From positions 1 through 56,807 of the forward strand of contig CAMWTS010000013.1 in NCBI GenBank assembly GCA_947177225.1: 56,807 bases of DNA. Reading direction: 5' to 3'. Positions within the stretch are counted from its first letter, which is position 1. Each line of letters opens with the position of its first letter. The position numbers and the translations under genes were made by a program. Of this stretch, positions 33,537 through 41,955 are shown piece by piece. Under the pieces are notes generated by a model that was given only the letters and a program-made list of their open reading frames with translations, searched no databases and was not told where the DNA came from. This stretch comes from an uncultured Alistipes sp. (GTDB lineage Bacteria; Bacteroidota; Bacteroidia; Bacteroidales; Rikenellaceae).

Positions 33537-34226
33537 ATGTTTACACCCGACGACATACTCTACGAAGACAACCATCTGCTGATTGTCAATAAACACGCCG
33601 GCGATCTGGTTCAGCCGTCGCCCGAATGCGACGATGCGTTGGAGACGCAGATCAAGGCTATGATAAAGATTCGCGACCATAAACCGTCGCAGGTCTATCT
33701 GGGCGTCGTACACCGCATAGACCGTCCGGTGAGCGGTACGGTCATCTTCGCCAAGACTTCGAAGGCCCTGGTGCGGCTCAACGAGATGATACGCAACGGT
33801 GCCATATGCAAGACCTATTGGGCAGTGACGGAGGCTGCTCCGCAGCAGGAGCAGGGCGAGTTGCGCCATTGGATAGTCCGCAACGGCAAGACCAACCGTT
33901 CGCACGCCTACGACACGCCGCATGCCGACTCGAAGGAGGCGCGGTTGAAGTATCGCATGTTGGCCGCTTCGACCAACTACACGCTTTTGGAGGTCGATCT
34001 GCTGACGGGGCGTCATCATCAGATCAGGGCGCAGCTCTCGAAGATGGGGTGCCCGATAAAGGGAGATTTGAAATACGGTGCACGCCGGTCGAATCCCGAC
34101 GGCGGTATCTCGCTGCACTCGCGTCGGGTGGAGTTCGTACACCCGGTGCAGAAGACGCCCGTGTGTGTCACGGCACCTGTTCCGGCCGACAATTTGTGGC
34201 AGTTTTTCGAACAGAGCCAACGGTAA
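33537..34226 (+). CDS. RluA-family pseudouridine synthase
   Basis: The 229-residue enzyme has the RluA catalytic motif VHRIDRPVSGTVIFAKT (Asp as nucleophile) and the following KTYWAV, VDLLTGRHHQIRAQLS and GDLKYGA signatures. There is no S4 domain, so it resembles RluA/RluC-like single-domain proteins acting on rRNA or tRNA uridines; the target site cannot be read. It sits between cdd and dtd with gaps of 16 and 9 bases, suggesting one operon. Confidence 0.92.
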   Translation: MFTPDDILYEDNHLLIVNKHAGDLVQPSPECDDALETQIKAMIKIRDHKPSQVYLGVVHRIDRPVSGTVIFAKTSKALVRLNEMIRNGAICKTYWAVTEAAPQQEQGELRHWIVRNGKTNRSHAYDTPHADSKEARLKYRMLAASTNYTLLEVDLLTGRHHQIRAQLSKMGCPIKGDLKYGARRSNPDGGISLHSRRVEFVHPVQKTPVCVTAPVPADNLWQFFEQSQR

Positions 34227-34235
34227 TCCTGCAAA

Positions 34236-34688
34236 ATGAGACTTCTTATTCAGCGTGTCACGCAGGCGCGATGCGATATCGGCGGCCGCACCCACTCGGC
34301 AATAGAGAGCGGATTGCTGGTGCTGGTCGGTGTCGAGTCCTCGGATAATGACGAGGATATCGAGTGGCTTGCGCGCAAGCTGTTGTCGCTAAGAATATTC
34401 GATGACGAAAACGGGGTGATGAACCGCTCGGTGACCGATATAGGCGGCCGGGTGATGATAGTCAGCCAGTTTACGCTGATGGCCTCTACGCGCAGGGGCA
34501 ATCGTCCGTCGTGGTTCAGAGCGGCACCCGAAGATGTTTCGCGACCTCTGTACGAGCGATTCGCGGCACGTGTCGAGGAGCTGTCGGGGCAAGAGGTGGC
34601 TACGGGCTGCTTCGGTGCCGACATGCAGATCTCGCTGACCAACGACGGCCCGGTGACGATATGGATCGACTCGCATAATAGAGAATAA
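34236..34688 (+). CDS. dtd: D-aminoacyl-tRNA deacylase
   Basis: The 150-residue protein carries both DTD signatures: SQFTLMAS in the middle and the C-terminal NDGPVTI (Gly-cis-Pro region). DTD hydrolyses D-amino acids, and glycine mischarged on Ala-tRNA, from tRNA. Length and start MRLLIQRVTQA are typical of the family. It is the last gene of the cdd-RluA-dtd run. Confidence 0.95.
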   Translation: MRLLIQRVTQARCDIGGRTHSAIESGLLVLVGVESSDNDEDIEWLARKLLSLRIFDDENGVMNRSVTDIGGRVMIVSQFTLMASTRRGNRPSWFRAAPEDVSRPLYERFAARVEELSGQEVATGCFGADMQISLTNDGPVTIWIDSHNRE

Positions 34689-34709
34689 AACTAATCAAAC
34701 CTTATAATC

Positions 34710-36002
34710 ATGAAACTTAGGAGTTTATTTATTGCCTTGGCAGCCTTGTCCATGCTGGCTGCTTGCGAAGACAACGAAGATTTTTCGTGTCGCATCGAGA
34801 GTTTCGAGATAAGCGGAATCGATGAGACCACAGCTACGCTCACGGCTGTCATCAATGTGAGCGACATTGAGAAGGTCGACCAGATGGGATTCTGTCTGCG
34901 CCGTCTCTCGGAGAGCGATTTCGAATGGATTTCGGTGGCGAAATCACGCACTATAACTCTCGATTTGGAGGCTCTTGCGAGCGGTACGACATACGAGTGC
35001 CGCCCGTTTGTGCGTGCTGTCGGCGATACATGGGTATGGCCTGATGCGGAGCGGTTCACTACTCTTTCAGCGACTAAACCAAGTCCCGACCCGGATCCCG
35101 ATCCCGATCCAGACCCGGATCCAAATCCCGATCCCGATCCCGACCCGGATCCCGATCCGAATCCTTCGGTCTATCGCACCGGCTGGTTCGAACTGCCGGT
35201 CGAGCACGATGCCGACCATAACGGCATAGACGACAACAACTCGACATATTACTATGCGCATCATATCTGTGCCGGAGGCGAGAAAAATGCTCAGGGAACG
35301 GGCAGCGCACGCAATTATAGCGTATGTTTCAGCAGCGAGCACCATTGTCCGGTGTGGGTGGCTGCGCCGCGTCACAGTATGTATGAGGGTTCGGCAAACC
35401 GTACCAACGCCTATACGCAGGATCCGCAAATACCTTCGTCGATACAATACAGCAGCAAATCCACGGGAGGTGGCTGCAACAAGGGACACATGGTGGGTTC
35501 GGCCGAACGCACTTCGTCATCGGCCACTAACCGGCAGGTGTTTTACTACTCCAACATAGCACCTCAGAACTCGTCGACATTCAATACGGGCGGCGGTGCG
35601 TGGAACAATCTTGAAGATCATATCGACGGTCTGGTCTGCGCCGATACGCTATACGAGGTGGTAGGCTGCTATTTCGACCGTTATACCGATGCCTACGGCT
35701 CCACTTCGTCGCCGCAGCGCATAGAGTTCGGCGGCCGCAGCGACGTGAGCAAACCTACGATGTACTACTACGCCCTGCTGCGCACCAAGAGCGGCAATAC
35801 GCGTAAATCGGTGCGCGACTGCTCTTCGTCGGAGTTGCAGTGCGTTGCTTTCGTCATAAGCCATACCATGGAGAAGGGACATAAGCCGCAGGCCAAGGAT
35901 ATGATATCGGTCAAGGAGTTGGAGGCGTTGACCGGATTTACGTTCTTCCCCAATGTGCCCAATGCTCCCAAAGATAGCTTCACTGCATCGGATTGGTTGT
36001 AA
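34710..36002 (+). CDS. DNA/RNA non-specific endonuclease lipoprotein with a Pro-Asp repeat linker
   Basis: The 430-residue precursor has a lipobox ending LAAC19, an Ig-like domain to about residue 122, a linker of repeated Pro-Asp/Pro-Asn dipeptides at about 125-152, and a beta-beta-alpha-metal nuclease domain. The NUC motif appears as CNKGHMVGSAE with catalytic His260 (family DRGH form) and the metal-binding Asn282 in YYSNIAPQN, followed by GAWNNLED. It probably degrades extracellular nucleic acid at the cell surface, supplying nucleosides for salvage; cdd upstream in the neighbourhood would fit, but that link is inference. Confidence 0.88.
   Translation: MKLRSLFIALAALSMLAACEDNEDFSCRIESFEISGIDETTATLTAVINVSDIEKVDQMGFCLRRLSESDFEWISVAKSRTITLDLEALASGTTYECRPFVRAVGDTWVWPDAERFTTLSATKPSPDPDPDPDPDPDPNPDPDPDPDPDPNPSVYRTGWFELPVEHDADHNGIDDNNSTYYYAHHICAGGEKNAQGTGSARNYSVCFSSEHHCPVWVAAPRHSMYEGSANRTNAYTQDPQIPSSIQYSSKSTGGGCNKGHMVGSAERTSSSATNRQVFYYSNIAPQNSSTFNTGGGAWNNLEDHIDGLVCADTLYEVVGCYFDRYTDAYGSTSSPQRIEFGGRSDVSKPTMYYYALLRTKSGNTRKSVRDCSSSELQCVAFVISHTMEKGHKPQAKDMISVKELEALTGFTFFPNVPNAPKDSFTASDWL
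35085..35167 (+). repeat. GAYCC/CCNGA-type microsatellite coding for the Pro-Asp linker
   Basis: About 14 hexanucleotide-like units (CCCGATCCCGAC and variants) encode alternating Pro and Asp or Asn. Such a tract could expand or contract in whole codons and change linker length without breaking the frame. Confidence 0.7.
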
Positions 36003-36024
36003 AATGTAAAAGATATATATACAT

Positions 36025-36582
36025 ATGTTGATAGCACAACGCAAACGACGCGAGAATATCGCCGAATACATACTCTACCTTTGGCAGTTGGAGGATTTGC
36101 TGCGTGCGTTGCAGTTCAGTCCCGAAGCCATATACTCGCAGCTTGTCGCTCCCAATGATGTCGATGAGGAGCAAAAGCAGACCATATTGCTGTGGTATAT
36201 GGATATTGTCGATCTGCTGCGCAAGGAGGGCAAGGAGGAGTCGGGACATCTCGACCACACTCTGCATCTGATAGCCGACATGCACAATCTGCATCTGCAA
36301 CTCTTGTCTCTGCCCATCGGCGAACGTTATCGTGCTCTGCTGTCGCGTCTTACACCCGAGATGCCGCGTCTGCGCACACTGTTCGGAAAAGACGATATCA
36401 GCGACACCGAACTCTGTTTTCGCGCGCTCTATGCCGTTATGCTCTATCGCATACGCGGCAATGGCGGTGAGCGTGCCATAGCCGACACATTGGAGGTCAT
36501 ATCTCCTGTCATCGCCGAACTGACTTCGCTATATGGAAAGGTTGAGAGGGGGGAGGTTGATTTGTTTAAGACTTTTCAGTGA
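36025..36582 (+). CDS. DUF4924 family protein
   Basis: The 185-residue, mostly helical soluble protein matches the Bacteroidota-specific DUF4924 family by its start (AQRKRRENIAEYILYLWQLEDLLRA) and overall length; the function is unknown. There is no signal peptide. Its last codon and stop lie in CAGTGACTTTTTCGTG, the left border sequence seen beside family A palindromes, so the repeat directly abuts the gene end. It is 22 bases after the nuclease gene. Confidence 0.82.
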   Translation: MLIAQRKRRENIAEYILYLWQLEDLLRALQFSPEAIYSQLVAPNDVDEEQKQTILLWYMDIVDLLRKEGKEESGHLDHTLHLIADMHNLHLQLLSLPIGERYRALLSRLTPEMPRLRTLFGKDDISDTELCFRALYAVMLYRIRGNGGERAIADTLEVISPVIAELTSLYGKVERGEVDLFKTFQ

Positions 36583-36594
36583 CTTTTTCGTGAC

Positions 36595-36715
36595 TTTTTC
36601 GTGAAAAGCGGCATTCTACTGCCGCGCCTTGTCGCTCGCCAATGGGCAGTACGGTAAGTACAGCCCATCGTCTCACTCCTGCGTTGCGTTGTATAATACC
36701 GCTTTTGACGAAAAA
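36595..36715. repeat. Family A palindromic repeat, copy A7
   Basis: Ends TTTTTCGTGAAAAGCGG and CCGCTTTTGACGAAAAA; the central stem is ATGGGC-A-GTAC / GTAC-A-GCCCAT. It is very close to copies A5 and A9. Confidence 0.85.
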
Positions 36716-36717
36716 AC

Positions 36718-36837
36718 TTTTCCATGAAAAACAGTCATTTGCTTCCGCGCACTCGTTCGTCCGAATAGGCAGTATGTCAATACAGCCTATCCGTCGTCAC
36801 GTCGTTTGCGTGGCAACTAACTGCTTTTGATGAAAAA
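36718..36837. repeat. Family A palindromic repeat, copy A8 (uninterrupted counterpart of A2)
   Basis: The left part CTTTTCCATGAAAAACAG and the right part CAACTAACTGCTTTTGATG match copy A2 apart from the inner insertion. The central stem is ATAGGC-A-GTAT / ATAC-A-GCCTAT, where GTAT/ATAC replaces the GTAC/GTAC of other copies, a double change that keeps pairing. Confidence 0.85.
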
Positions 36838-36874
36838 GGGGGTTGTGGTTCTTGGTTGGCTATTCCCATAGTCT

Positions 36875-37225
36875 TGTCATTTCGAGCGAGAGCGAGAAAT
36901 CTGTGCGCGACGATTTTCACAGTCAAGTCTTTATTCAATAATCATGTCGCCGGTCTTGTCTTTCCCAGATGTCTCACATTCGTTCGACATGACATGACGG
37001 TGTTGTCATTCTGAGGAGCGGCCAATGGCCGCGACGTGAGAATCTCAGTTATGTGTGATATGTCCACAGTTCTGTCATTCTGAGGAGGACGGTACGTCCG
37101 ACGTGAGAATCTTTTTTGGTGTCGGCAGACTGCGTTCCCGACTGCGAGACTCCCACGTCGCAACTGCGTTGCTCCTCGGAGTGACGGCGTTTTGTCATTT
37201 CGAGCGCAAGCGAGAAATCTGTACG
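36875..37225. repeat. TGTCA-ended repeat cluster (families C/D)
   Basis: A family C unit (36875-36994) is followed by D segments starting TGTCATTCTGAGGAG at about 37003 and 37075, with inner hairpins GCGGCC-AAT-GGCCGC and GGACG-GTA-CGTCC, and a D end CTCCTCGGAGTGACGG near 37185. A further TGTCATTTCGAGCG start follows at 37194. Confidence 0.7.
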
Positions 37226-37245
37226 CGACATTTGTTCTCTTCTCC

Positions 37246-37372
37246 GAATATACTCCCGCTCGGCAAAATGCAAACAAGTTTGCTTTTGCCCTCGCTTATT
37301 CTTATTTGGCGTTGCCGAATATACTCTCGCTCGGCAATGCTCAAATAAATTTGGCATTGCTCTCGCTTATTC
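37246..37372. repeat. Tandem pair of family B palindromes
   Basis: Two units share flanks GAATATACTC(C/T)CGCTCGGCA and CTCGCTTATTC but differ in their arms: GGCAAAATGCAAAC with GTTTGCTTTTGCC (37262-37290), and GCAATGCTCAAAT with ATTTGGCATTGC (37334-37360). Each arm pair is complementary apart from a bulged base. Confidence 0.8.
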
Positions 37373-37381
37373 GTATATTTG
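37350..37381 (+). promoter_or_regulatory. Promoter overlapping the second family B unit
   Basis: TTTG at 37350-37353 and TATATTTG at 37374-37381 are 20 bases apart. The -33 element lies inside the right arm of the palindrome, so the repeat supplies part of the promoter of the next gene. Confidence 0.7.
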
Positions 37382-37460
37382 TATGATTTTTCGAAAAGGG
37401 AATGAAATATATGCTATGCGAAATATGTGTAATATGAAATAAATCCAAAACAAAACTACT

Positions 37461-38636
37461 ATGATTGCAAGAAAACTTATTGCGGCGGCGACATTGTTCG
37501 CAACGGCTTTTACGGCGATGCCGCAGCCGGCCGATGCACAGTGTGTCGACATTGCCGGTCTTCCGCGCGAGATCTATTCGGGCGAGCAGGGTGCATTTCA
37601 TGTGCAGGGCATAGCCGCCGATCTCGAACGCGGATATTTCTACTTCTCGTTCACTACCTCGTTGTTGAAGACCGACTTGCAGGGTAATCTGCTGGGCAGC
37701 GTCGAGGGTATGACCGGCCATTTGGGCTGCATGACGATCAATCCCGATGACGGGCGTCTCTATGCTTCGATCGAGTATAAGCACGATTCGATAGGCAAGG
37801 GGATTCTCGACAAGCTCGACGGTGAGGTGCAGAACGACGAGGCGACAGGTTTCTACGTGGCAATATTCGATCTGTCGAAGATCGACCGCATCGGCATGAA
37901 TGCCGAGACCGACGGTGTAATGCAGACCGTATATATAAAGGAGGCCGTAACCGATTATTATGCCGAGGTGGAGAACGGTGGCAGACGCTTTGAACATCGT
38001 CACGGCTGTTCGGGTATCGACGGAGTGACTTTCGCTCCGGCAATCGGAAAGAAGGGCGGCCGCAACTATCTCTATGTGGCATACGGAATATATGGCGATA
38101 AGGAGCGCACCGACAACGACTACCAGGTGATTCTGGCCTACGATGTGCGCGACTGGTCGCGATACGAGCAGCCGCTATCGCCGTCGAATCTGCATAAGAG
38201 CGGTCCTGAAAAGCCTTTGCACAAATATTTCGTCTATACGGGCAACACGTCGTGGGGTATTCAGAATCTGGCATATGACCGCTCGACGGGCAATCTGTAT
38301 GCTGCTGTGTATAAAGGCAAGAAAGAGTCTCTGCCCAACTACTCGCTGTTCGTAATCGATGGCGCACGGAAGCCGCGTCGCGAGCAGTTGAAGGGTTACG
38401 ATCCCAAGTTCTGCGGAGAGGTGCTGTCGCTCGCTAAGCAGGGACTCTACGACGAGGCAAGCGGCACATGGGGGTATAACTTCAAGTGGGGTACGACGGG
38501 TCTTTGCCCGATAGGCGACGGCTATTTCTACATCTCGCATAATGCCGTTACGTCCGACAAGAAGCATCAGAGCAGCCGAGTGAAGCTCTACCGCATATCG
38601 GACAAGGAGGGCGAGGCTTTCTATCTGGTCGAGTAA
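37461..38636 (+). CDS. Secreted protein of unknown function, possibly beta-propeller
   Basis: I do not recognise a family. The 391-residue product has a clear signal peptide (MIARKLIAAATLFATAFTA) and no lipobox or membrane helix. The mature part has repeated blocks of the kind YFYFSFTTSLLKTDLQGNLL, RLYASIEYK, LYVAYGIYG and YFYISHN, suggesting a beta-propeller-like fold that could bind or cleave a ligand. The Cys residues are few. It has its own promoter, partly made by a repeat, and a perfect terminator, so it is monocistronic. Confidence 0.8.
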   Translation: MIARKLIAAATLFATAFTAMPQPADAQCVDIAGLPREIYSGEQGAFHVQGIAADLERGYFYFSFTTSLLKTDLQGNLLGSVEGMTGHLGCMTINPDDGRLYASIEYKHDSIGKGILDKLDGEVQNDEATGFYVAIFDLSKIDRIGMNAETDGVMQTVYIKEAVTDYYAEVENGGRRFEHRHGCSGIDGVTFAPAIGKKGGRNYLYVAYGIYGDKERTDNDYQVILAYDVRDWSRYEQPLSPSNLHKSGPEKPLHKYFVYTGNTSWGIQNLAYDRSTGNLYAAVYKGKKESLPNYSLFVIDGARKPRREQLKGYDPKFCGEVLSLAKQGLYDEASGTWGYNFKWGTTGLCPIGDGYFYISHNAVTSDKKHQSSRVKLYRISDKEGEAFYLVE

Positions 38637-38661
38637 GAGCCGCGAGAGGCGCGACAAACGT

Positions 38662-38700
38662 AACTGCCGGACGACAGAATAGTCGTCCGGCAGTTTTCTT
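38662..38700 (+). terminator. Intrinsic terminator of the secreted-protein gene
   Basis: AACTGCCGGACGAC and GTCGTCCGGCAGTT form a perfect 14-bp stem with a 6-base loop, followed by TTCTT. Confidence 0.9.
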
Positions 38701-38903
38701 GTGCAGAGACTGGCCGGTATGCGGCTCGCATTGCTGACGCGCAGTAGAATAGATGTTGCGACGATCGTGGCCGGTGATATTGCCGAACTGCCCGTGCGAG
38801 ACTGCTGTCGCGATTGTGCGGAGTCGCGCGCAAAACAAAAATCATGCAGTATAATGGCGTGATTATCAATATTTTTAGGGGGGGGTATTTTTTGCTTTTC
38901 ATG

Positions 38904-38935
38904 TTTGCATAAACAGAAAATTATATATAATTTTG
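38904..38935 (+). promoter_or_regulatory. Promoter of the polysaccharide locus
   Basis: TTTG (38904-38907) and TAATTTTG (38928-38935) are 20 bases apart. The first start codon is nearly 400 bases downstream, so the transcript has a long leader. Confidence 0.7.
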
Positions 38936-39238
38936 TGCCGACAAATCGCGGTCGATATGTTTGCAAAATAGATCGCCGTGTATTTGTGTAGGTGTGTAAG
39001 TTGTTTGTTGACAGATCGTTACACGCGATCTGGTTCCCCGGAGTTATATACATATGTGAAAAGACGGAGCAGTTTCGGCCTTGCTTTGTCACGCTGTTTT
39101 CCGTCTTAAAACATAGCCTGCGCAACGTTTAGTTCAAAGTGTGGCAACGTTTCTGTATTTCAGGGAACGGCCGGAGCTGATATTTGCTCGGTAGTTTAAG
39201 TCGCTACGATTGTTTGCGCCGGCTTTTATGCTACTGAC

Positions 39239-39256
39239 GGGCGGTATTCGCCCTTT
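39239..39256 (+). promoter_or_regulatory. Possible attenuator hairpin in the polysaccharide leader
   Basis: GGGCG-GTATT-CGCCC is followed by TTTG, a short terminator-like hairpin 80 bases before wecC. It contains GGCGGTA, reminiscent of the ops element recognised by RfaH/NusG paralogues, but the match is short. Confidence 0.3.
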
Positions 39257-39332
39257 GTCGGAGAGTCGTATGGTGAGCACCTTCCACATAAGGAGTTTTG
39301 AAAGTTAGATAACCAATAGATATATATTGCAG

Positions 39333-40535
39333 ATGAAAGCGTGTTTCATGGGCTTGGGCTACATTGGGTTGCCCACGGCCATCATTGCCGCCAAGCATGG
39401 CGTGGAGATTACGGGAGTGGATATCAATCCGAAAGTTGTGGAGATGACCAATGCCGGACGATTGCATATAGTGGAGCCTGGCATGGAGGAGATGTTGCAG
39501 CAGGTGATTGCGAGCGGAGCTTTGCACGCATCGACAGTGCCGGAGGTGAGCGACGCATATTTCATGGTGGTGCCTACGCCGTTCAAGGGCAACCACGAGC
39601 CTGACGTATCGTATGTAGAGGCCGCTACGCGTGCGGTGATTCCACTGTTGAAAGAGGGCGATCTCTATGTCATCGAGTCGACATCGCCAATCGGTACCAC
39701 GGAGGCCATGGCTAAAATAATATTCGCCGAGCGTGCCGAGTTGGAGGGTAAGATCTACATAGCCTACTGTCCGGAACGTGTATTGCCGGGCAATGTAATA
39801 CATGAATTGGTGCATAACGACAGAGTAATAGGAGGTATCGACGAGGCCTCGACAGAGAAGGCCATAGAGTTCTACTCGCAGTTCGTCAAGGGTACTCTGC
39901 ACCGTACCAATGCCCGCACGGCCGAGATGTGCAAGCTGACCGAGAACTCGTCGCGCGATGTGCAGATAGCCTTTGCCAATGAGCTGTCGATCATATGCGA
40001 CAAGGCCGGAATAGATGTGTGGGAGTTGATACGTCTCGCCAATAAACACCCTCGTGTCAACATCTTGCAGCCTGGTTGCGGTGTAGGCGGTCACTGTATA
40101 GCTGTCGATCCGTATTTCATTACCTCCGACTTCCCGATGGAGTCGCAAATAATAGCCAAGGCGCGCGAGATCAACAACTACAAGGCATTCTACTGTGCCG
40201 AGCGAGTATGCCGTGCCGTGGAGGAGTTCCGCCGAGAGCACGGACGCCGTCCAGTGGTGGCGATGATGGGTCTGGCCTTCAAACCGAATATCGACGATTT
40301 GCGCGAGTCGCCTGCCAAGTATATAACCACCAAGGTTATGCACTCGTGCCCCGATGCCGATCTGCTGATTGTCGAGCCCAATGTCGCCGAGCATGCGGTG
40401 TTTAAACTGACGGATTGCCGCGAGGCATATGACAAGGCCGATATCGTGGCCTTCATGGTAGCCCACACGCCATTCAAGAGCCTTCCTCGTTGTGAGGACA
40501 AAGTGATTCTCGACTTCTGCGGAATCAACGCATAG
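39333..40535 (+). CDS. wecC: UDP-N-acetyl-D-mannosamine dehydrogenase
   Basis: The 400-residue NAD-dependent enzyme has the Rossmann start FMGLGYIGLPTA, the STSPIGTT and YCPERVLPG motifs and the catalytic Cys255 in GCGVGGHCIAVDP, the WecC/VipA-type form of the nucleotide-sugar dehydrogenase family. It oxidises UDP-ManNAc to UDP-ManNAcA. WecB, which makes its substrate, and WecG, which uses its product, are in the same locus. ATG at 39333 is used in preference to a TTG six bases earlier. Confidence 0.92.
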   Translation: MKACFMGLGYIGLPTAIIAAKHGVEITGVDINPKVVEMTNAGRLHIVEPGMEEMLQQVIASGALHASTVPEVSDAYFMVVPTPFKGNHEPDVSYVEAATRAVIPLLKEGDLYVIESTSPIGTTEAMAKIIFAERAELEGKIYIAYCPERVLPGNVIHELVHNDRVIGGIDEASTEKAIEFYSQFVKGTLHRTNARTAEMCKLTENSSRDVQIAFANELSIICDKAGIDVWELIRLANKHPRVNILQPGCGVGGHCIAVDPYFITSDFPMESQIIAKAREINNYKAFYCAERVCRAVEEFRREHGRRPVVAMMGLAFKPNIDDLRESPAKYITTKVMHSCPDADLLIVEPNVAEHAVFKLTDCREAYDKADIVAFMVAHTPFKSLPRCEDKVILDFCGINA

Positions 40536-40577
40536 CTTAGTCAAGGCGGTCGACCACATGAAAAATTAGTATTTGAG

Positions 40578-41888
40578 ATGAATATAGCGATCGTAGGCTG
40601 CGGATACGTAGGCCTGGTTTCAGGCGTGTGTTTCGCGGAGATGGGCATCGACGTGACGTGCGTCGATATCGACGGCGAGAAGATCGAGCGTCTGGGACGC
40701 GGTGAGATACCTATCTATGAACCGGGATTGGAGAGTATGCTCATGCGCAATCTTGCGGCCGGACGATTGCACTTCACTACCGATTTGGAGAGCTGCATAG
40801 GCCGTGTGGAGGTGGTATTTTCGGCTGTCGGCACCCCTGCCGGCGAGGACGGATCGGCCGATTTGCAATATGTGATGGCCGTAGCAAAACTATTCGGACA
40901 AACGATCGATCGCTATACGCTGCTGGTCACCAAATCGACAGTGCCGGTGGGTACTACACGCCGTGTGGAGCAGGTCGTGCGCGAGGAGCTTATGCGGCGC
41001 GGCGCGGAAGTTGAGTTCGATGTGGTGTCTAATCCCGAATTTTTGAAGGAGGGCGCAGCCATAAAGGATTTCATGTCGCCCGACAGAGTGGTCATAGGGG
41101 TGGAGAGCGAGCGTGCCAAGGCGGTTATGACAAGACTCTACCGGCCGTTTCTGGTCAACGAGTACCGCTTCTATTTTATGGATATCCCCTCAGCCGAAAT
41201 GACCAAATATGCCTCCAATGCCATGTTGGCCACACGCATATCGTTTATCAACGATATAGCCAATCTGTGCGAGAGGGTGGGTGCCGATGTCGACATGGTG
41301 CGAAAAGGCATGGGTGCCGATACGCGCATAGGACGAAAGTTCCTGTACCCCGGCTGCGGATACGGCGGCTCGTGCTTTCCCAAAGATGTAAAGGCTCTGA
41401 TTCGTATGGCCGAGCATAACGGTTATCCGATGCGTGTGTTGCAGGCTGTGGACGAGGTCAACGAGCGTCAGAAAGGCATACTCTTCGAGAAGCTGCAACG
41501 CATATTCAGCGACCGTTTGCATGGGTTGACTGTTGCAGTGTGGGGGTTGGCATTCAAGCCGGAAACCGATGACATGCGTGAAGCACCGTCGTTGGTGCTC
41601 ATCGAGCGGCTCATTGCAGCCGGCTGCACGGTCAGAGTCTACGACCCGATGGCTATGGAGGAGTGTCGCCGCCGTCTGGGCGAAGCGGTAGAGTACGGTT
41701 GCGATAAGTACGATGCTGCGGCCGGAGCCGATGCTCTGGTGCTGGTGACCGAGTGGAAGGAGCTGCGCATGCCCTCGTGGCCGGTCTTGCGAAGGATAAT
41801 GAATGGCAAGGTCATCATCGACGGTCGTAATATCTACGACCGGAAGGAACTTGCCGATTACGGTTTCGACTACCATAAGATAGGGTAG
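40578..41888 (+). CDS. ugd: UDP-glucose 6-dehydrogenase
   Basis: The 436-residue enzyme has the N-terminal NAD site AIVGCGYVGLVSG, KSTVPVGTT, SNPEFLKEG and the catalytic Cys266 in GCGYGGSCFPKD, with KTKAL-type FKPETDDMREAPS near the C-terminus. This pattern is that of UDP-glucose dehydrogenase, giving UDP-glucuronate, rather than the WecC type upstream. The locus therefore appears able to make two different uronic-acid donors. Confidence 0.92.
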   Translation: MNIAIVGCGYVGLVSGVCFAEMGIDVTCVDIDGEKIERLGRGEIPIYEPGLESMLMRNLAAGRLHFTTDLESCIGRVEVVFSAVGTPAGEDGSADLQYVMAVAKLFGQTIDRYTLLVTKSTVPVGTTRRVEQVVREELMRRGAEVEFDVVSNPEFLKEGAAIKDFMSPDRVVIGVESERAKAVMTRLYRPFLVNEYRFYFMDIPSAEMTKYASNAMLATRISFINDIANLCERVGADVDMVRKGMGADTRIGRKFLYPGCGYGGSCFPKDVKALIRMAEHNGYPMRVLQAVDEVNERQKGILFEKLQRIFSDRLHGLTVAVWGLAFKPETDDMREAPSLVLIERLIAAGCTVRVYDPMAMEECRRRLGEAVEYGCDKYDAAAGADALVLVTEWKELRMPSWPVLRRIMNGKVIIDGRNIYDRKELADYGFDYHKIG

Positions 41889-41955
41889 AATAGAGTGTAT
41901 CCCGATCGTGCGGTGTTTGTGAAGCAAAACGTGCGACGATCAACAACAACATTAT

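Larger units (their letters stand above)
36583..37460. other. 0.88-kb repeat-filled spacer
   Basis: In order: family A copies A7 (36595-36715) and A8 (36718-36837), a family C unit (36875-36994), two D segments (from 37003 and 37075), another C start (37194), then two tandem family B palindromes (37246-37372) and the promoter of the downstream secreted protein. No gene is supported. Confidence 0.75.
38637..39332. other. Leader region of the polysaccharide locus
   Basis: After the terminator of the secreted-protein gene, the 696 bases contain a run of nine G residues around 38879, a strong promoter (38904-38935) and about 390 nt of untranslated leader before wecC. The leader holds several hairpins, including AGATCG/CGATCT (39013-39031), AAGACGGA/TCCGTCTT (39061-39107) and GGGCG/CGCCC (39239-39253). 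No UpxY-like regulator gene is present. Confidence 0.6.
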
